Positions 6,704-16,737 of a stretch of 64,000 bases of DNA are shown in pieces (the stretch's first letter is position 1; the number at the start of each line of letters is the position of its first letter). The notes under the pieces were generated by a model. The model did no database searches. It saw nothing but the letters and a program-made list of their open reading frames with translations, and had not been told where the DNA came from. Source of the stretch: JAHDHW01 sp963793295 (GTDB taxonomy: Bacteria > Bacteroidota > Bacteroidia > Chitinophagales > Saprospiraceae); contig CAWBZX010000010.1 of assembly GCA_963793295.1 (NCBI GenBank), forward strand, positions 1-64,000, given 5' to 3'. The translations under genes and the position numbers were made by a program.

Positions 6704-7396
6704 TTAACTTCTCGATGGAAATACTCCTTGAAGCGCAATGATATAATTTATCGTTTGATAAGGCTGGATAATACTTACAGCCTGATTTCCGCCAGCATTA
6801 CCTGAAGTACCACCGCCAGCATCACTTGTTGGTTTCATATTCGTATCCGGGGTTTTGTTACTATACAGACCTGGCATGCCAACGGCCTTGCCCATGACAG
6901 TACCAGAAACTTCACTGGAGTTTGCAGGGGAGTTTGACGCTTGTATTTGGTGATTGTGGCTGGATCCTTGGTGATTGTGGCTGGGCAATTGATTTATCGT
7001 TAGTGTGGTCGTTTCCGATCCTCCTTTTTGACCTAATTTATAATTAGAAAGTCCGGGTCCTGTACCTGCATGCATTGGTACCCTTCCTCGTAAATCCGGC
7101 AAACCGAAAGTCGTACGACCATCTCCGCCATAGGTCGTTCCGAGTATTGAAAACAATGCCTGGTTTTGATTAATTGGTAATAATTGACCACTGCAAAAAG
7201 CCCAACCACGCGGAGCAAAATTCCCAGCGAACATGGTGATTTCGCCTATGAAAGGTTCAATGCTTACCGAAGATTCAGTTACAGTTGATTTAGGATTTGA
7301 GATCTCTTGATTGTTTGAAGAAACGCCCATGATTAAAAAAATGGCAAATAATAAATTTGCGCCAATTAATAATCCAGATTTAAAATTGTTTTTCAT
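6704..7396 (-). CDS. Phage tail collar-domain protein (microcystin-dependent protein family)
   Basis: 230 residues. An N-terminal hydrophobic segment (about 9-27) looks like a signal peptide or anchor. It is followed by EPFIGEITMFAGNFAPRGWA, the typical start of the tail collar domain seen in microcystin-dependent proteins. The FGLPDLRGRVPMH motif and the SHNHQ repeats near residue 140 also belong to the family. Tail collar domains occur in phage fibres and in secreted bacterial proteins of unclear function. No phage genes surround this one, so it is probably a secreted host protein. The role is unknown. Confidence 0.85.
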   Translation of the reverse strand: MKNNFKSGLLIGANLLFAIFLIMGVSSNNQEISNPKSTVTESSVSIEPFIGEITMFAGNFAPRGWAFCSGQLLPINQNQALFSILGTTYGGDGRTTFGLPDLRGRVPMHAGTGPGLSNYKLGQKGGSETTTLTINQLPSHNHQGSSHNHQIQASNSPANSSEVSGTVMGKAVGMPGLYSNKTPDTNMKPTSDAGGGTSGNAGGNQAVSIIQPYQTINYIIALQGVFPSRS

Positions 7397-7691
7397 GATA
7401 GTGTTGATTTTTTAAGATTTTGGAATAAAATAAATTGCTAAGGGGTGCTCTGTGAATGTTGCTAAATATACAAATTGTAATTTAATACTTTGCAACTCAA
7501 ATAAATTTTCCTTGACAAAAGGGGATAACTTTTTTTAAATAAACACATTAACATTTTTTAAACAATACTTTTTTGGAAATAAAAGTTATTAAGGTCAGTT
7601 CTTCAGAATACTATTTCAAACCTTTAAAACCCTCTATACTTATCAAATAGCTTTACATTTTTATCACAGACCAAAAAAGAGAAAAGCTATT
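7397..7691. other. Intergenic region between divergent genes
   Basis: About 295 AT-rich bases that must carry both promoters. For the plus-strand amidase a weak -7 candidate, TAGCTTTA (7648-7655, 7 of 8), is present without a clear TTG. No convincing element was found for the minus-strand gene, and no reading frame or hairpin of note. Confidence 0.5.
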
Positions 7692-10607
7692 ATGAAAAGA
7701 CCGATTCTTTGGCTTGCAATCTGCTGCCTACCCTTGACCGTTTTTACACAATCCTCATTAGAATCAAAGCTGTATTCCATTTTATCAGATCTTAAAAGTC
7801 CGGACGAGTTTGGTTATTCGATTTTACCTCAAGAAGCCGAAATCGCTGGTTTTGAAAAATCGGGAAAGCAACTAACCGTCAAACTGGATATTCCAATATA
7901 TTTTTTAGAACATGAACTGGATGCGGAGCTTGCAGAAGAAGTTATTGAGCATTTTGCAGTGCCCATGTCCGAGTTTGGTTTTTATACCGTTTTTGTAAAA
8001 GCTCAAAATGAATTTGGGCTATATTTTCATCTTGCTAATTTTCTTGATGAAGAATTTACTGCTTTTGAAACGGTTCGCCCCAATACCGATCCTTCTCCTT
8101 CTCAGCAAGGGCGCAAAGGCGTAGATCTTTATAGCGACGTTCAACCAAAAGGACAACTCAATGGTGCAACAGTTTGGCTGAGTGCGGGGCATGGCTGGTT
8201 GTATAATAAGCGATGGAAAAGCTATAAGACCCAACGAGGCAATTCATTTGGCGTAGTGGAAGATTTTTCAAATATAGAAACTATCAACTATCATCTGCTG
8301 AAATATCTTTATAATGCTGGTGCTGATGTCTGGACGGTTCGCGAACGAGACATGAATGAAAATGAAGTGATCGTTGACAATGACGATAGAAACGGGACTT
8401 ATCAGGAAATTGGCCCTTGGGAAACGAGCAAAACAAAGGGTTACCGGTCTAAATCCTATCGATATACCATTTCAAAAAGAAATGAAAGCGCAGCTGCTAT
8501 TTTTCAGCCAAATATTCCAAAAGCAGGAATGTACTGGGTGTCCATTCATTTTGTTGCCGGGATAAATCGATCTGTTGATACCCGTTACAAGATACAGCAT
8601 GCTGGAGGAGAATCCCGAATCAGCATTAATCAGGAAATCCATGGTGGAACTTGGGTTTATTTAGGGCAGTTTTATTTTGAAAAAGGCCAAAATGGAAAAG
8701 TTATCCTAACCAATGAATCCACCGAAACTGGACAAGCCATTGTAGCTGATGCCGTGCGTTTTGGCGGTGGCATTGGAAGTGTTCCTGATTGTAATTATGG
8801 AAGCACTAGCCGCGAACCTCGTTTCGAAGAAGCATCAAAATATTATGCTCAGTTTCAAGGGTTTCCGGAATGCACCAATGATGTCAGCATCCGGCCGAAG
8901 TATGCAGAGTGGGAACTGGAAAAAGGAGCATGGAACGAACGAAAAAATGCGATTTACCTTTCCTGGCACTCCAATGGGAATGGTGGTTCCGGGACGGAAA
9001 GTTATGTTCACAGCTATAAAAAAGTAAAAGGAAGTAGCACGCTTCAGCAATTGATCCACGACCAGATGATCAAAGATATAAAACAAGGTTATGATAAAAA
9101 CTGGCAGGATCGGGGTAAAAAAGCGGCAGATTTTGGTGAACTCCGCGGTTTGAAAAATATGCCTGGTGTGTTATTGGAAGTAGGATTTCACGATAACGCA
9201 AAAGACGCGAATGCATTAACTGAGCCAGCATTTCGGAATCTCACTGCAAGAGCCGCTTATAAAGGGATCGTTCAATACTTCGCTAAAAAGAATGGAAAAC
9301 GACCGGTTTATCTACCTGAGCCACCAACGCATCTAATTGCAGTAAACAAAACAAATGGAACCATTGAAGTATCCTGGAAAGCACCTCGTTTTGGTGGAAT
9401 TTATGGAAATCAGGCCATTGCGTATAAAGTTTATATCAGCCAAAACGGAAATGGTTTTGCTAATGGAATTGTTTCTAAAAGGAATAGTTTTACTTTTGAA
9501 AATCCAAAAGAAGGAACAGTTTATTATTTTAAAGTAACCGCCACGAACGAAGGTGGAGAATCTTTTTCAACAGCGATTGTTGCTGCTCGAACACCTGACC
9601 GGGGTTTGGTAGCAGTTCCTTTTTTAATCGTGGATGGTTTTGATCGATTAGACCGAAGTCTTGCGGTCATTATCAATGAATCCTCACCAAGATATGCGCC
9701 ACTTGGTAAGACGCGCAGATTATTTATTGAGCAGATGAATAATTATAATTATGCTGTTCAACACGCTACATCTTTGGCTGCTAATGGAAAATCTTTCGAT
9801 GGTGCAACAAATGAAGCTGTCGCAGATAGAATGATCCAGCTTACTAACTATTCTTCAGTGGATTGGTTTCTTGGGCGAGAGTCCTCAAAAGATGCGACAT
9901 TAGATGATACGGAACAGGCATTGCTAAAAGCGTATTTGAATGACGGTGGCAATTTGATTATTTCGGGATCGGAGCTGGCTTTCGATTTAGTAAAAAAGAA
10001 CAAAGGAAAAGATTTTTATCAAAACTATTTAAAAGCTGATTTTAAAGGAGACGATGCCGGAGTTACTCATTTTGTCAGTTTTGTCAACGATCAATTCGGA
10101 GGGATTGATGGAAAATTGATAAACCATGAATATGGCGCTTACCAATTAAAATCCCCTGATTTTATCCAACCGCTTAATGGCAGCCAATCTATTTTAAAAT
10201 ACAAAAACGGGCAAACGGCTGCTACTGCGTTTAAAAGACATTATGGTGTGGTTAATTTTGCGTTCCCGCTCGAAACAATAGGCGATGAAACAATAAGAAA
10301 TAACCTTTTTCAAAAATCGATTGCATATCTAAATTATCCCGTTCAGTCAACTGCAAACGATATAAAGATCGCAGATATTCCAAAGTCTTTTGACAATCAA
10401 CTGATAGTAGGATTGAGCAGAGCTACAGAAGGAAAAGCCAGCATTGGCCTTTATACGACGGAAGGAAAAGAAGTTTTTTATCAAAAATGGAGTCATAATG
10501 GCCGAAGCGATCAAACCTTATTAACAAGCAATCTTCCCGAAGGCGTTTTCAATTATATCTTTGAAATCAATGGCCAAAAACAAAGTGGCTGGGTAATTAA
10601 GGAGTGA
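7692..10607 (+). CDS. Secreted N-acetylmuramoyl-L-alanine amidase with golvesin-like insert, FN3 and T9SS sorting domain
   Basis: 971 residues with an N-terminal signal peptide (to about residue 20). The Amidase_3 zinc site is split: His167 in SAGHG, Glu190/Glu196, then His426 in LSWHSN, with the catalytic Glu496 in LLEVG. Between the zinc ligands, residues of about 230-365 form an inserted domain resembling golvesin C-terminal-like carbohydrate-binding domains. A fibronectin type III domain follows (542-633), then an unassigned region. The last 80 residues or so resemble a T9SS type A sorting domain. It would cleave peptidoglycan stem peptides, probably outside the cell or at the surface. 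The substrate could be other bacteria's walls or its own. Confidence 0.85.
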   Translation: MKRPILWLAICCLPLTVFTQSSLESKLYSILSDLKSPDEFGYSILPQEAEIAGFEKSGKQLTVKLDIPIYFLEHELDAELAEEVIEHFAVPMSEFGFYTVFVKAQNEFGLYFHLANFLDEEFTAFETVRPNTDPSPSQQGRKGVDLYSDVQPKGQLNGATVWLSAGHGWLYNKRWKSYKTQRGNSFGVVEDFSNIETINYHLLKYLYNAGADVWTVRERDMNENEVIVDNDDRNGTYQEIGPWETSKTKGYRSKSYRYTISKRNESAAAIFQPNIPKAGMYWVSIHFVAGINRSVDTRYKIQHAGGESRISINQEIHGGTWVYLGQFYFEKGQNGKVILTNESTETGQAIVADAVRFGGGIGSVPDCNYGSTSREPRFEEASKYYAQFQGFPECTNDVSIRPKYAEWELEKGAWNERKNAIYLSWHSNGNGGSGTESYVHSYKKVKGSSTLQQLIHDQMIKDIKQGYDKNWQDRGKKAADFGELRGLKNMPGVLLEVGFHDNAKDANALTEPAFRNLTARAAYKGIVQYFAKKNGKRPVYLPEPPTHLIAVNKTNGTIEVSWKAPRFGGIYGNQAIAYKVYISQNGNGFANGIVSKRNSFTFENPKEGTVYYFKVTATNEGGESFSTAIVAARTPDRGLVAVPFLIVDGFDRLDRSLAVIINESSPRYAPLGKTRRLFIEQMNNYNYAVQHATSLAANGKSFDGATNEAVADRMIQLTNYSSVDWFLGRESSKDATLDDTEQALLKAYLNDGGNLIISGSELAFDLVKKNKGKDFYQNYLKADFKGDDAGVTHFVSFVNDQFGGIDGKLINHEYGAYQLKSPDFIQPLNGSQSILKYKNGQTAATAFKRHYGVVNFAFPLETIGDETIRNNLFQKSIAYLNYPVQSTANDIKIADIPKSFDNQLIVGLSRATEGKASIGLYTTEGKEVFYQKWSHNGRSDQTLLTSNLPEGVFNYIFEINGQKQSGWVIKE

Positions 10608-10720
10608 AATGTGGTTCTATTTAGCTATTGATAGTTTGATTGCCTGATAATTTGCAACTTTCGTTTTTATAATCTGTTTGGTTTTATATTGCAATTTTAA
10701 AATATAAAACTGGACCACTA

Positions 10721-11284
10721 ATGGATTCGAATAAAAATGATAAAACTTTAGCAGTTGCGACCCTTGGGACAGGTTGCTTTTGGTGTACGGAAGCGATTTT
10801 TCAAAACTTGGAAGGGGTGATTTCAGCAGTCTCTGGTTATTCCGGAGGACATGTTGAAAACCCATCTTATGAAGAAGTTTGTGCCAAAACAACTGGTCAC
10901 GCCGAATGTGTTCAGATTACCTATGATCCTTCAAAAATTAACTTTGAAGCATTATTGGAAGTGTTTTGGCGTGTTCACAATCCAACAACTCCAAACCAGC
11001 AAGGCAATGATATCGGGCCACAATACCGATCTGCCATTTTTTACCATGACGAAACACAAAAGTCAATGGCTGAAAAATCGTTGAAAGAAGTGGACGACTC
11101 TGGTCTTTGGCCAAATCCCATCGTTACAGAAATTGCTCCTTTTCAAAAGTTTTACAAAGCGGAAGATAACCATCAGGAATATTATGATAGGGTAGGAAAC
11201 CGAAATCCATACTGTACCTATGTTATCGCTCCAAAAGTTGAAAAATTTAAAAAGGAGTTTAAAAGCAAGCTCAAAAAAGATTAG
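10721..11284 (+). CDS. msrA: Peptide methionine-S-sulfoxide reductase MsrA
   Basis: 187 residues. The catalytic GCFWC motif (GTGCFWCTEAIF, about residues 17-28) is near the N-terminus, followed by SGYSGGHVENPSYEEVC and GHAECVQI, both characteristic of MsrA. It reduces the S epimer of methionine sulfoxide in proteins and repairs oxidative damage in the cytoplasm. No signal peptide is seen and no MsrB domain is fused. It stands alone between an amidase and a minus-strand aminotransferase. Confidence 0.95.
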   Translation: MDSNKNDKTLAVATLGTGCFWCTEAIFQNLEGVISAVSGYSGGHVENPSYEEVCAKTTGHAECVQITYDPSKINFEALLEVFWRVHNPTTPNQQGNDIGPQYRSAIFYHDETQKSMAEKSLKEVDDSGLWPNPIVTEIAPFQKFYKAEDNHQEYYDRVGNRNPYCTYVIAPKVEKFKKEFKSKLKKD

Positions 11285-11531
11285 CAATTTTTCTTTTAAT
11301 CACTGGATTACTACGTTCATACATTTAACTGGTGATTCTGCACATTTAAGGTTTTTAAAAAGTTGATTGTTCCTTATTTTGGAGGTAGTAATATGGAAAA
11401 AATGTATTGATATAAAGTTATGAAAACTAAACTGTTCTTGAATCAATAAATAAGGAGTCTTTTAATTTTGAACATTCAAAAGAAAAATAGTTATCAAATA
11501 AGTTTAGATTACAGGGCAGTTTAATCGTTTG

Positions 11532-11559
11532 CGGCAATTCTTTTTAAAAGGAATTGCCG
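11532..11559. repeat. Inverted repeat downstream of the aminotransferase gene
   Basis: CGGCAATTC (11532-11540) and GAATTGCCG (11551-11559) form a 9-bp stem that can be extended by T/A pairs in the loop. It lies just past the 3' end of the minus-strand gene and may act as a terminator or mRNA 3' end, but neither side has a clear T run. Confidence 0.5.
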
Positions 11560-11566
11560 TATCCTT

Positions 11567-12748
11567 TTATACAACTTTTTTGATCCTGACCGATTCAATA
11601 CATTTAACCAGTCTTTTCATATCTTCGATGGTATTGTAAACATTCGGAGCTACACGAATAGAATCTCCCCGCAATGAAACATGAACCTGCGATGCTGTAA
11701 ATTGTTTTTTTAAAGCCTTAAAATCAAAACCTTCGTTTAAACGAATGCCAAATAAGTGGGCACTTCGATAATGATCATTTTCAATCCAGCAACCCATTTC
11801 TCTTAATTTTCCTAAATAATCATGGCTTAGGTCTTTACAATACTGTTGGATGCGGATGGGTTGAAATTCCAAAATCTGTTCAATAGTTTTCAATAGCATT
11901 GGAACATGGAAAAAATTACTGTTTTGACCAACCGAGTACCTAGCTGCTTTTGGTTTGTACTGATCTTGATAAATAACCAATCCCTGAAAATTTTCACTAT
12001 TCAGGCGATTGATCCAGTTTTCTTCGATAGGTTTGCCATCATCAAAAGCTGGCCCGTAATAGGCTAGGGCAGTGCCGTAAGGACCTAAAAGCCATTTGTA
12101 TCCTGCGCAAATCAATGCATCAGGTTGTAAGTGATCAATATCAATAGGCATGGCGCCGACCGACTGTGTTCCGTCAATGATGAATAATGCTCCATGCTTT
12201 TTAGTCTTTTTACGAACTGCTTCCAAATCAATCAGCGATCCATCGGCCCAATGTACATTGCCTAAAGACACCACGGCGGTGTCATCACCAATAGCTTCCA
12301 AAAGTTGTACGTTCCAAAATTGAGCACGGTTTTTAAGACCTTTTGGAGCATCAACAATTTTGAGTTTTCCACCTTGTTCGTCGGCCAATCTTTTCCAGGG
12401 ATAATAATTACTTGGAAATTGCTCCCCTAATAAAACGATAGACTTTTTGTCTTTTAAAGAGATGTTGTTAACCACATTTGCTATGCCGTAAGAAACGGAA
12501 GGTATAACCGCAATTCGTTGAAAATCAGCGCAATTGATAAGTCTAGAAAAAGCTTTTTGCAGCGCCTCAACCGGCTCAAAAAAATCTTCTACCGCATATT
12601 GATAAGGTCTTTTTCTTTTTGAAATAACATCAAAGCCAGCTTTTTCGATATGTTTCATTAAAGGCCCTTGATAGGCGCAATTGAGATAAGTTACTTCTGC
12701 AGGAATATCAAAAAGTTCTTTTTGGCAAGTTAACTTAGACATAAGCAT
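11567..12748 (-). CDS. Class V aminotransferase (PLP-dependent)
   Basis: 393 residues of aminotransferase class V fold. The PLP lysine is Lys218 in CAGYKWLLGPYG, and Asp192 in IDGTQSVGA would contact the pyridine nitrogen. This group includes cysteine desulfurases, kynureninase-like enzymes and isopenicillin N epimerase-like proteins. The pattern does not fix the substrate, and no obvious catalytic Cys of a group I desulfurase is apparent. Two start codons are possible (residue 1, or Met3 at 12742). No operon partner is seen. Confidence 0.82.
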   Translation of the reverse strand: MLMSKLTCQKELFDIPAEVTYLNCAYQGPLMKHIEKAGFDVISKRKRPYQYAVEDFFEPVEALQKAFSRLINCADFQRIAVIPSVSYGIANVVNNISLKDKKSIVLLGEQFPSNYYPWKRLADEQGGKLKIVDAPKGLKNRAQFWNVQLLEAIGDDTAVVSLGNVHWADGSLIDLEAVRKKTKKHGALFIIDGTQSVGAMPIDIDHLQPDALICAGYKWLLGPYGTALAYYGPAFDDGKPIEENWINRLNSENFQGLVIYQDQYKPKAARYSVGQNSNFFHVPMLLKTIEQILEFQPIRIQQYCKDLSHDYLGKLREMGCWIENDHYRSAHLFGIRLNEGFDFKALKKQFTASQVHVSLRGDSIRVAPNVYNTIEDMKRLVKCIESVRIKKVV

Positions 12749-12851
12749 TTACAAATTTGAGGTAAGTAATGCTTCAAAAATACAAGTTTGATTTGTATCA
12801 AAAGTTTTTAGCTAATTATTTTTTTGTGGTTTGGAAGAAAGGATTTTAGAA

Positions 12852-13364
12852 TCACCCAGAGGGTAGTTTATTAAATTCAAAATAATATCTGGCACCAAAA
12901 GAGAGCACTCTAAATTCGTAAGCTCTGGAATTATCTATTCGTTGATGAAAGTTGATAGCAATTCCTAAAGAAAGTGATTTGTCTTTAAAAAAATGAACCA
13001 TGTATTCCGGACGAAGCACAACTATCCAGGCATCAAAATCTGTCAGCATTCCCAGTCCAATCCGGAAAGAACCAATGTCTTGCCCTCTTTGGTAATAAAT
13101 TTTAGGCCCACCAACCAGATTATAATTTAGTGTGTATCCAATTTCAAATCCTCCTCCGAAGAATTTGGAGTGAATGCGATAACAGGTTTTGCAAACTTTC
13201 TTTTTTGAAATGGTAAGGTCTATTGTATTACTATGAAATCCATAATAACCAATATCAATGTTGTTTGATTCGAAATACGAATTTACCAAAGGAATAGAAT
13301 CAGAATCCTGAGCAAAAGATAAATTGTTAAAACAAAAGAAGAATAACAAGAAGAGCGTTTTCAT
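12852..13364 (-). CDS. Hypothetical secreted protein, possible small outer-membrane beta-barrel
   Basis: 170 residues with a clear signal peptide (MKTLFLLFFFCFNNLSFAQ). The rest alternates hydrophobic and polar residues and has many glycines and aromatics (IGYTLNYNLVGG, FRIGLGML, GARYYFEF). That pattern suits beta strands of an outer-membrane barrel. A CKTC motif at about residues 58-61 is present. I do not recognise the family. Confidence 0.6.
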   Translation of the reverse strand: MKTLFLLFFFCFNNLSFAQDSDSIPLVNSYFESNNIDIGYYGFHSNTIDLTISKKKVCKTCYRIHSKFFGGGFEIGYTLNYNLVGGPKIYYQRGQDIGSFRIGLGMLTDFDAWIVVLRPEYMVHFFKDKSLSLGIAINFHQRIDNSRAYEFRVLSFGARYYFEFNKLPSG

Positions 13365-13561
13365 AATTAGCTTCTGTTAATGTCTCAACTTGAAACTGGT
13401 ATCCTATTTAAATATTTTGAAATCTTTAATAATTAACGGCCTATCAAAAAGTACAAATTGCTTAAAACAATATCTATCAATTTGCGTAAGTCAATATTAT
13501 GTTGTTTTGAAAGCTCATAATTTCTGTTTGCCGCATTTCTTGAAAAGATAAAAACACTTTT

Positions 13562-14830
13562 ATGAATTTTGTTGACCGGTTTATTCCAGCCTTCTATCAA
13601 TCAGACACTGCTGCATATTCAAAAGCAAAATTGCTGACGCTTATCGGTTATATCGCGACATTTTTTTCGATTATAACATTTACAGCATATGTTGCGATAG
13701 GATTTTACGACGGATTGTATATCGTCACATTGCCTACAATATCCTCTCTTATTTATTTATCGTTGATTCGCTATTCTAACAATCTCACTTTATGCGCTAA
13801 TTACCTTATAATCAGCTTTCTTTCCATCGTCACTTTATTTGTGGTGCTTTCAAGTGGAATTTATTCACCTTACATGATTTGGATGGTTGCAGTGCCTGTT
13901 GCGGCTTATTTGTTATCAGGAAAAAAGTTTGGGGATATTATTTTTGGTATAACGATCTCGATCATTTTTATATTAGCAGGTTTGAAATATTTTAAAGTTG
14001 AAACACCGGAAATAATACTAGGTGATTGGTCATCCTATCTTACACTTCTAAGTATCGTATTGTTTTTAATTTATATTGTTTTTATTGTAAACTGGTATTT
14101 GAAAATTGCAGATCTACATCAAAATGAATTAAAAGCTTTAAATGAAAAACTAAAACTTTCCAATATAGAATTAGAGCGATTTGCTTATATCGCTTCACAT
14201 GATATGAAAACGCCGATTAGAAATATTATCAGTTTTCTCAATCTTACAGAAAGAAGAGCAGGAACAGAACTGAGTCCTGAATTGCAGGAATATATAACTT
14301 TTGCCAGCAAAAGTGCAAAAGAACTCAACAGGCTTATTGAAGATATTCTGGATTATTCACGTGTCTCAAAAACAGAAACGCATTTTGAAGAAATTGACTT
14401 AAACCAAATTATGAACATGGTGTCCGAAAGTTTGATAAAACAAGATGCCTATCAACATGTAAAAGTTGAATTTGAGCAATTACCTATTCTCAAAGCGGAA
14501 AGTTCTCAGATGACCCAGCTTTTTCAAAATCTTGTCGAAAATGGCTTGAAATATAATCAAAGTAAATATCCTGAGGTCAAAGTGAGTTACCAGATTGAAA
14601 ATCACAAACACCTGATCACTGTGACGGACAATGGAATTGGAATTGAACCAGATTATTATAATACTATTTTTGAAATGTTCAAGCGGCTTAATAATCGCGG
14701 AAAATATGAAGGTACAGGAATGGGCTTAGCAATCTGTAAAAAAATTGTTGAACGATATAATGGAAATATTTGGCTGGATTCTAAACTCAATTCGGGAAGT
14801 CGTTTTCATCTCAGCTTTCCAATGAATTGA
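13562..14830 (+). CDS. Membrane sensor histidine kinase
   Basis: 422 residues. The first 180 or so contain about five or six hydrophobic segments without a large external domain, so the signal may be sensed within the membrane. A short linker leads to a HisKA domain with His213 in ASHDMKTPIR. The HATPase_c domain has an N box (FQNLVENGLKYN, Asn327), a G1 box (VTDNGIGIEP), an F-like box (IFEMFKRL) and a G2 box (GTGMGLAI). It would phosphorylate a response regulator, but none is encoded nearby, so it is an orphan kinase. Confidence 0.9.
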   Translation: MNFVDRFIPAFYQSDTAAYSKAKLLTLIGYIATFFSIITFTAYVAIGFYDGLYIVTLPTISSLIYLSLIRYSNNLTLCANYLIISFLSIVTLFVVLSSGIYSPYMIWMVAVPVAAYLLSGKKFGDIIFGITISIIFILAGLKYFKVETPEIILGDWSSYLTLLSIVLFLIYIVFIVNWYLKIADLHQNELKALNEKLKLSNIELERFAYIASHDMKTPIRNIISFLNLTERRAGTELSPELQEYITFASKSAKELNRLIEDILDYSRVSKTETHFEEIDLNQIMNMVSESLIKQDAYQHVKVEFEQLPILKAESSQMTQLFQNLVENGLKYNQSKYPEVKVSYQIENHKHLITVTDNGIGIEPDYYNTIFEMFKRLNNRGKYEGTGMGLAICKKIVERYNGNIWLDSKLNSGSRFHLSFPMN

Positions 14831-14839
14831 ACTGTTGGT

Positions 14840-16114
14840 TTATTTTGTCAAACCTTCAAATAACCAGTTGGCAAGCGCCTGGCGATTATTTTCAAGAATC
14901 AGCCTTTGTTGATCGTAGCTATTTCTAATATTACCAAGTTCTATAAAAACAGAGGTGGGTTTTGGTTCTCGAAGCATATGTAAATCTCTGGATGTAATGG
15001 TTCCGTGAAATTTTCCACTTTTACGATACATTTTATATTTGGACTCCAGATTTTTATGCATTTTTTTTGCTAGTGTACGCCCGTCATTACTACCCGGAAA
15101 ATAATAAAAGAATACATCTGTTTGTTGACTTTTATTATTAGAATCAATGTGGATGGTAACTAAAGTTTGATCTTGAATACCTTGTTCTTTATGCCGTTCA
15201 TATAATTCGTTGACTGCATCAGATCGCTGAAAAAGACGTCTTTTTTGATTTCGGGGAATCTTATAATTACCCCAGCAGTATTCATCATAATCACAAGGCA
15301 AAAACTCCCCCGATCGAAGACCATCATTCGGATCTCTGACAATCATGTAGGCTAATGCTCCATGTTCCAGCAAATTTCGAACAACACGTAAAGCAACATC
15401 ATAAGCATACTCATCCTCACATAATTGATAGCTACCTTTTTTTCCAACCGCACCTGAATCCGGACCTCCATGGCCACTTACGATATAAAAAACTTTCCCG
15501 CGGAGTTTGTTATCAATTAATGGAATATAAGCATCCTTCTTACCAAAAATCGGAAATTTGCGATAGCCACTCAACTTTTTTGATTCGGCAATAACACTTT
15601 CACTAATTCTTTCCTCTACGACCAGTTCGCGTTCTGACGTTGTTTCTTTAGCGGGAGGTTCTTCATTTACAGCGATAATTTTATCTGTAGATTTGTTTTC
15701 TTCCAGACAATTAAGTTCATGAAATGGAACCCACATAATACCGCTTTTAGTTAGCGAATACTTTCTTAGTTTGTCGGATTTAATTTGGTTGTTGTATTCT
15801 TTTATTCGAACCGCTTGTTCCCAGCTTTTCAGACCAAGAGAGGATCTGATACTTTTTCCATTGTATTTATATATTAAAACTGGGATGTAATATTTTTTAT
15901 CGGCGATCAGCTTAGCATCGCGTTTCAATTTGTTGAGCTCGTAAAACTGATCAAAATTACAATCATGGGTATTTAAATAATAACGTTGAAGCAAGGTAGA
16001 TATAATATCACCCGGTTCTGCATTGACCTTATGGTAATAAGGTTTATCGTCATTACTGCTGGAGAATGATATAAATAAGACAGCTATAGTAAAAAGGATA
16101 ATAAATCGGAGCAT
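14840..16114 (-). CDS. Secreted N-acetylmuramoyl-L-alanine amidase (Amidase_3)
   Basis: 424 residues with an N-terminal signal or anchor (about 2-18). Residues 25-80 resemble a LysM-like or related binding module, and a charged linker runs through about 140-185. The Amidase_3 domain covers about 205-424, with His215 (SGHGGPDSGA), Glu233/Glu235, His322 (IHIDSN) and Glu392 (IELGN) as expected zinc and catalytic residues. It would cut the bond between N-acetylmuramic acid and L-alanine in the periplasm, in cell division or wall turnover. It ends 9 bases from the convergent histidine kinase gene. Confidence 0.85.
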   Translation of the reverse strand: MLRFIILFTIAVLFISFSSSNDDKPYYHKVNAEPGDIISTLLQRYYLNTHDCNFDQFYELNKLKRDAKLIADKKYYIPVLIYKYNGKSIRSSLGLKSWEQAVRIKEYNNQIKSDKLRKYSLTKSGIMWVPFHELNCLEENKSTDKIIAVNEEPPAKETTSERELVVEERISESVIAESKKLSGYRKFPIFGKKDAYIPLIDNKLRGKVFYIVSGHGGPDSGAVGKKGSYQLCEDEYAYDVALRVVRNLLEHGALAYMIVRDPNDGLRSGEFLPCDYDEYCWGNYKIPRNQKRRLFQRSDAVNELYERHKEQGIQDQTLVTIHIDSNNKSQQTDVFFYYFPGSNDGRTLAKKMHKNLESKYKMYRKSGKFHGTITSRDLHMLREPKPTSVFIELGNIRNSYDQQRLILENNRQALANWLFEGLTK

Positions 16115-16737
16115 TAATTATAGTATTTCATTTTTCTCAACGCAAATTTAATATGAAAGTTATTGTTTTCAGTAATTTTTTAATTGTTTTAATTATAAAA
16201 GAGGGTTGCGTTTTCAATTTTAAGATGTAGAAGATTTGAAGTGACTAAAATACAACGGTTCTTTATTTATATTTTATGAAGTAGATTTTATCCCAATAAT
16301 TGTAAAAAACTGCAAATTTTAGCATCCGATTTTATTATTTTCTTTAAAATTATTTTTCTTGGATTTTAGACTTTTATCCAAGGTTTTCGATAAAAAAACC
16401 AATGTTTAAAAGGCTTACAGGTTGTTTTTTAGTTAACGGATAAACAAAAAGTATTATATAATAATTACCGATTTTTGGGTATGCGCGGTATTGTATTAAC
16501 CTATAATTTTGTATTTGTAAGTTCTTTAAAGCGATTCTCTCCAAATAAAAAAGAACTCATCTCCCATAAAAATGCTCTCCCAGCTCTCTTGCAAAAAACA
16601 AACACGATGTTCATTCACTTTTGAAAACCTCCTCAGAGGAATTAAACAGAAACAAACACTTCAAATTAAAAATTTAGGAATCAATCAAAAATTCCGAACA
16701 AAAAAGTTTCAGTTTAAATTATTCAAAAAGAATCATC
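16115..16737. other. Long AT-rich intergenic region
   Basis: About 620 bases upstream of the T9SS protein gene and divergent from the amidase. A -7 match TAATTTTG is at 16504-16511, but no TTG lies at 19 bases. If used, it implies an untranslated leader of roughly 215 bases. A frame from 16572 overlaps the next gene and has no protein-like composition. Nothing else convincing is seen. Confidence 0.5.

Noticed and set aside
6704..7396. Prophage remnant around the tail-collar gene
   Set aside because: Neighbours are a cysteine operon and an amidase with a T9SS domain; no capsid, integrase or other phage gene is present.
10617..10892. A 91-codon minus-strand frame over the start of msrA
   Set aside because: It lies mostly on the complement of msrA and its promoter region and has no recognisable motif, so it is a shadow frame.
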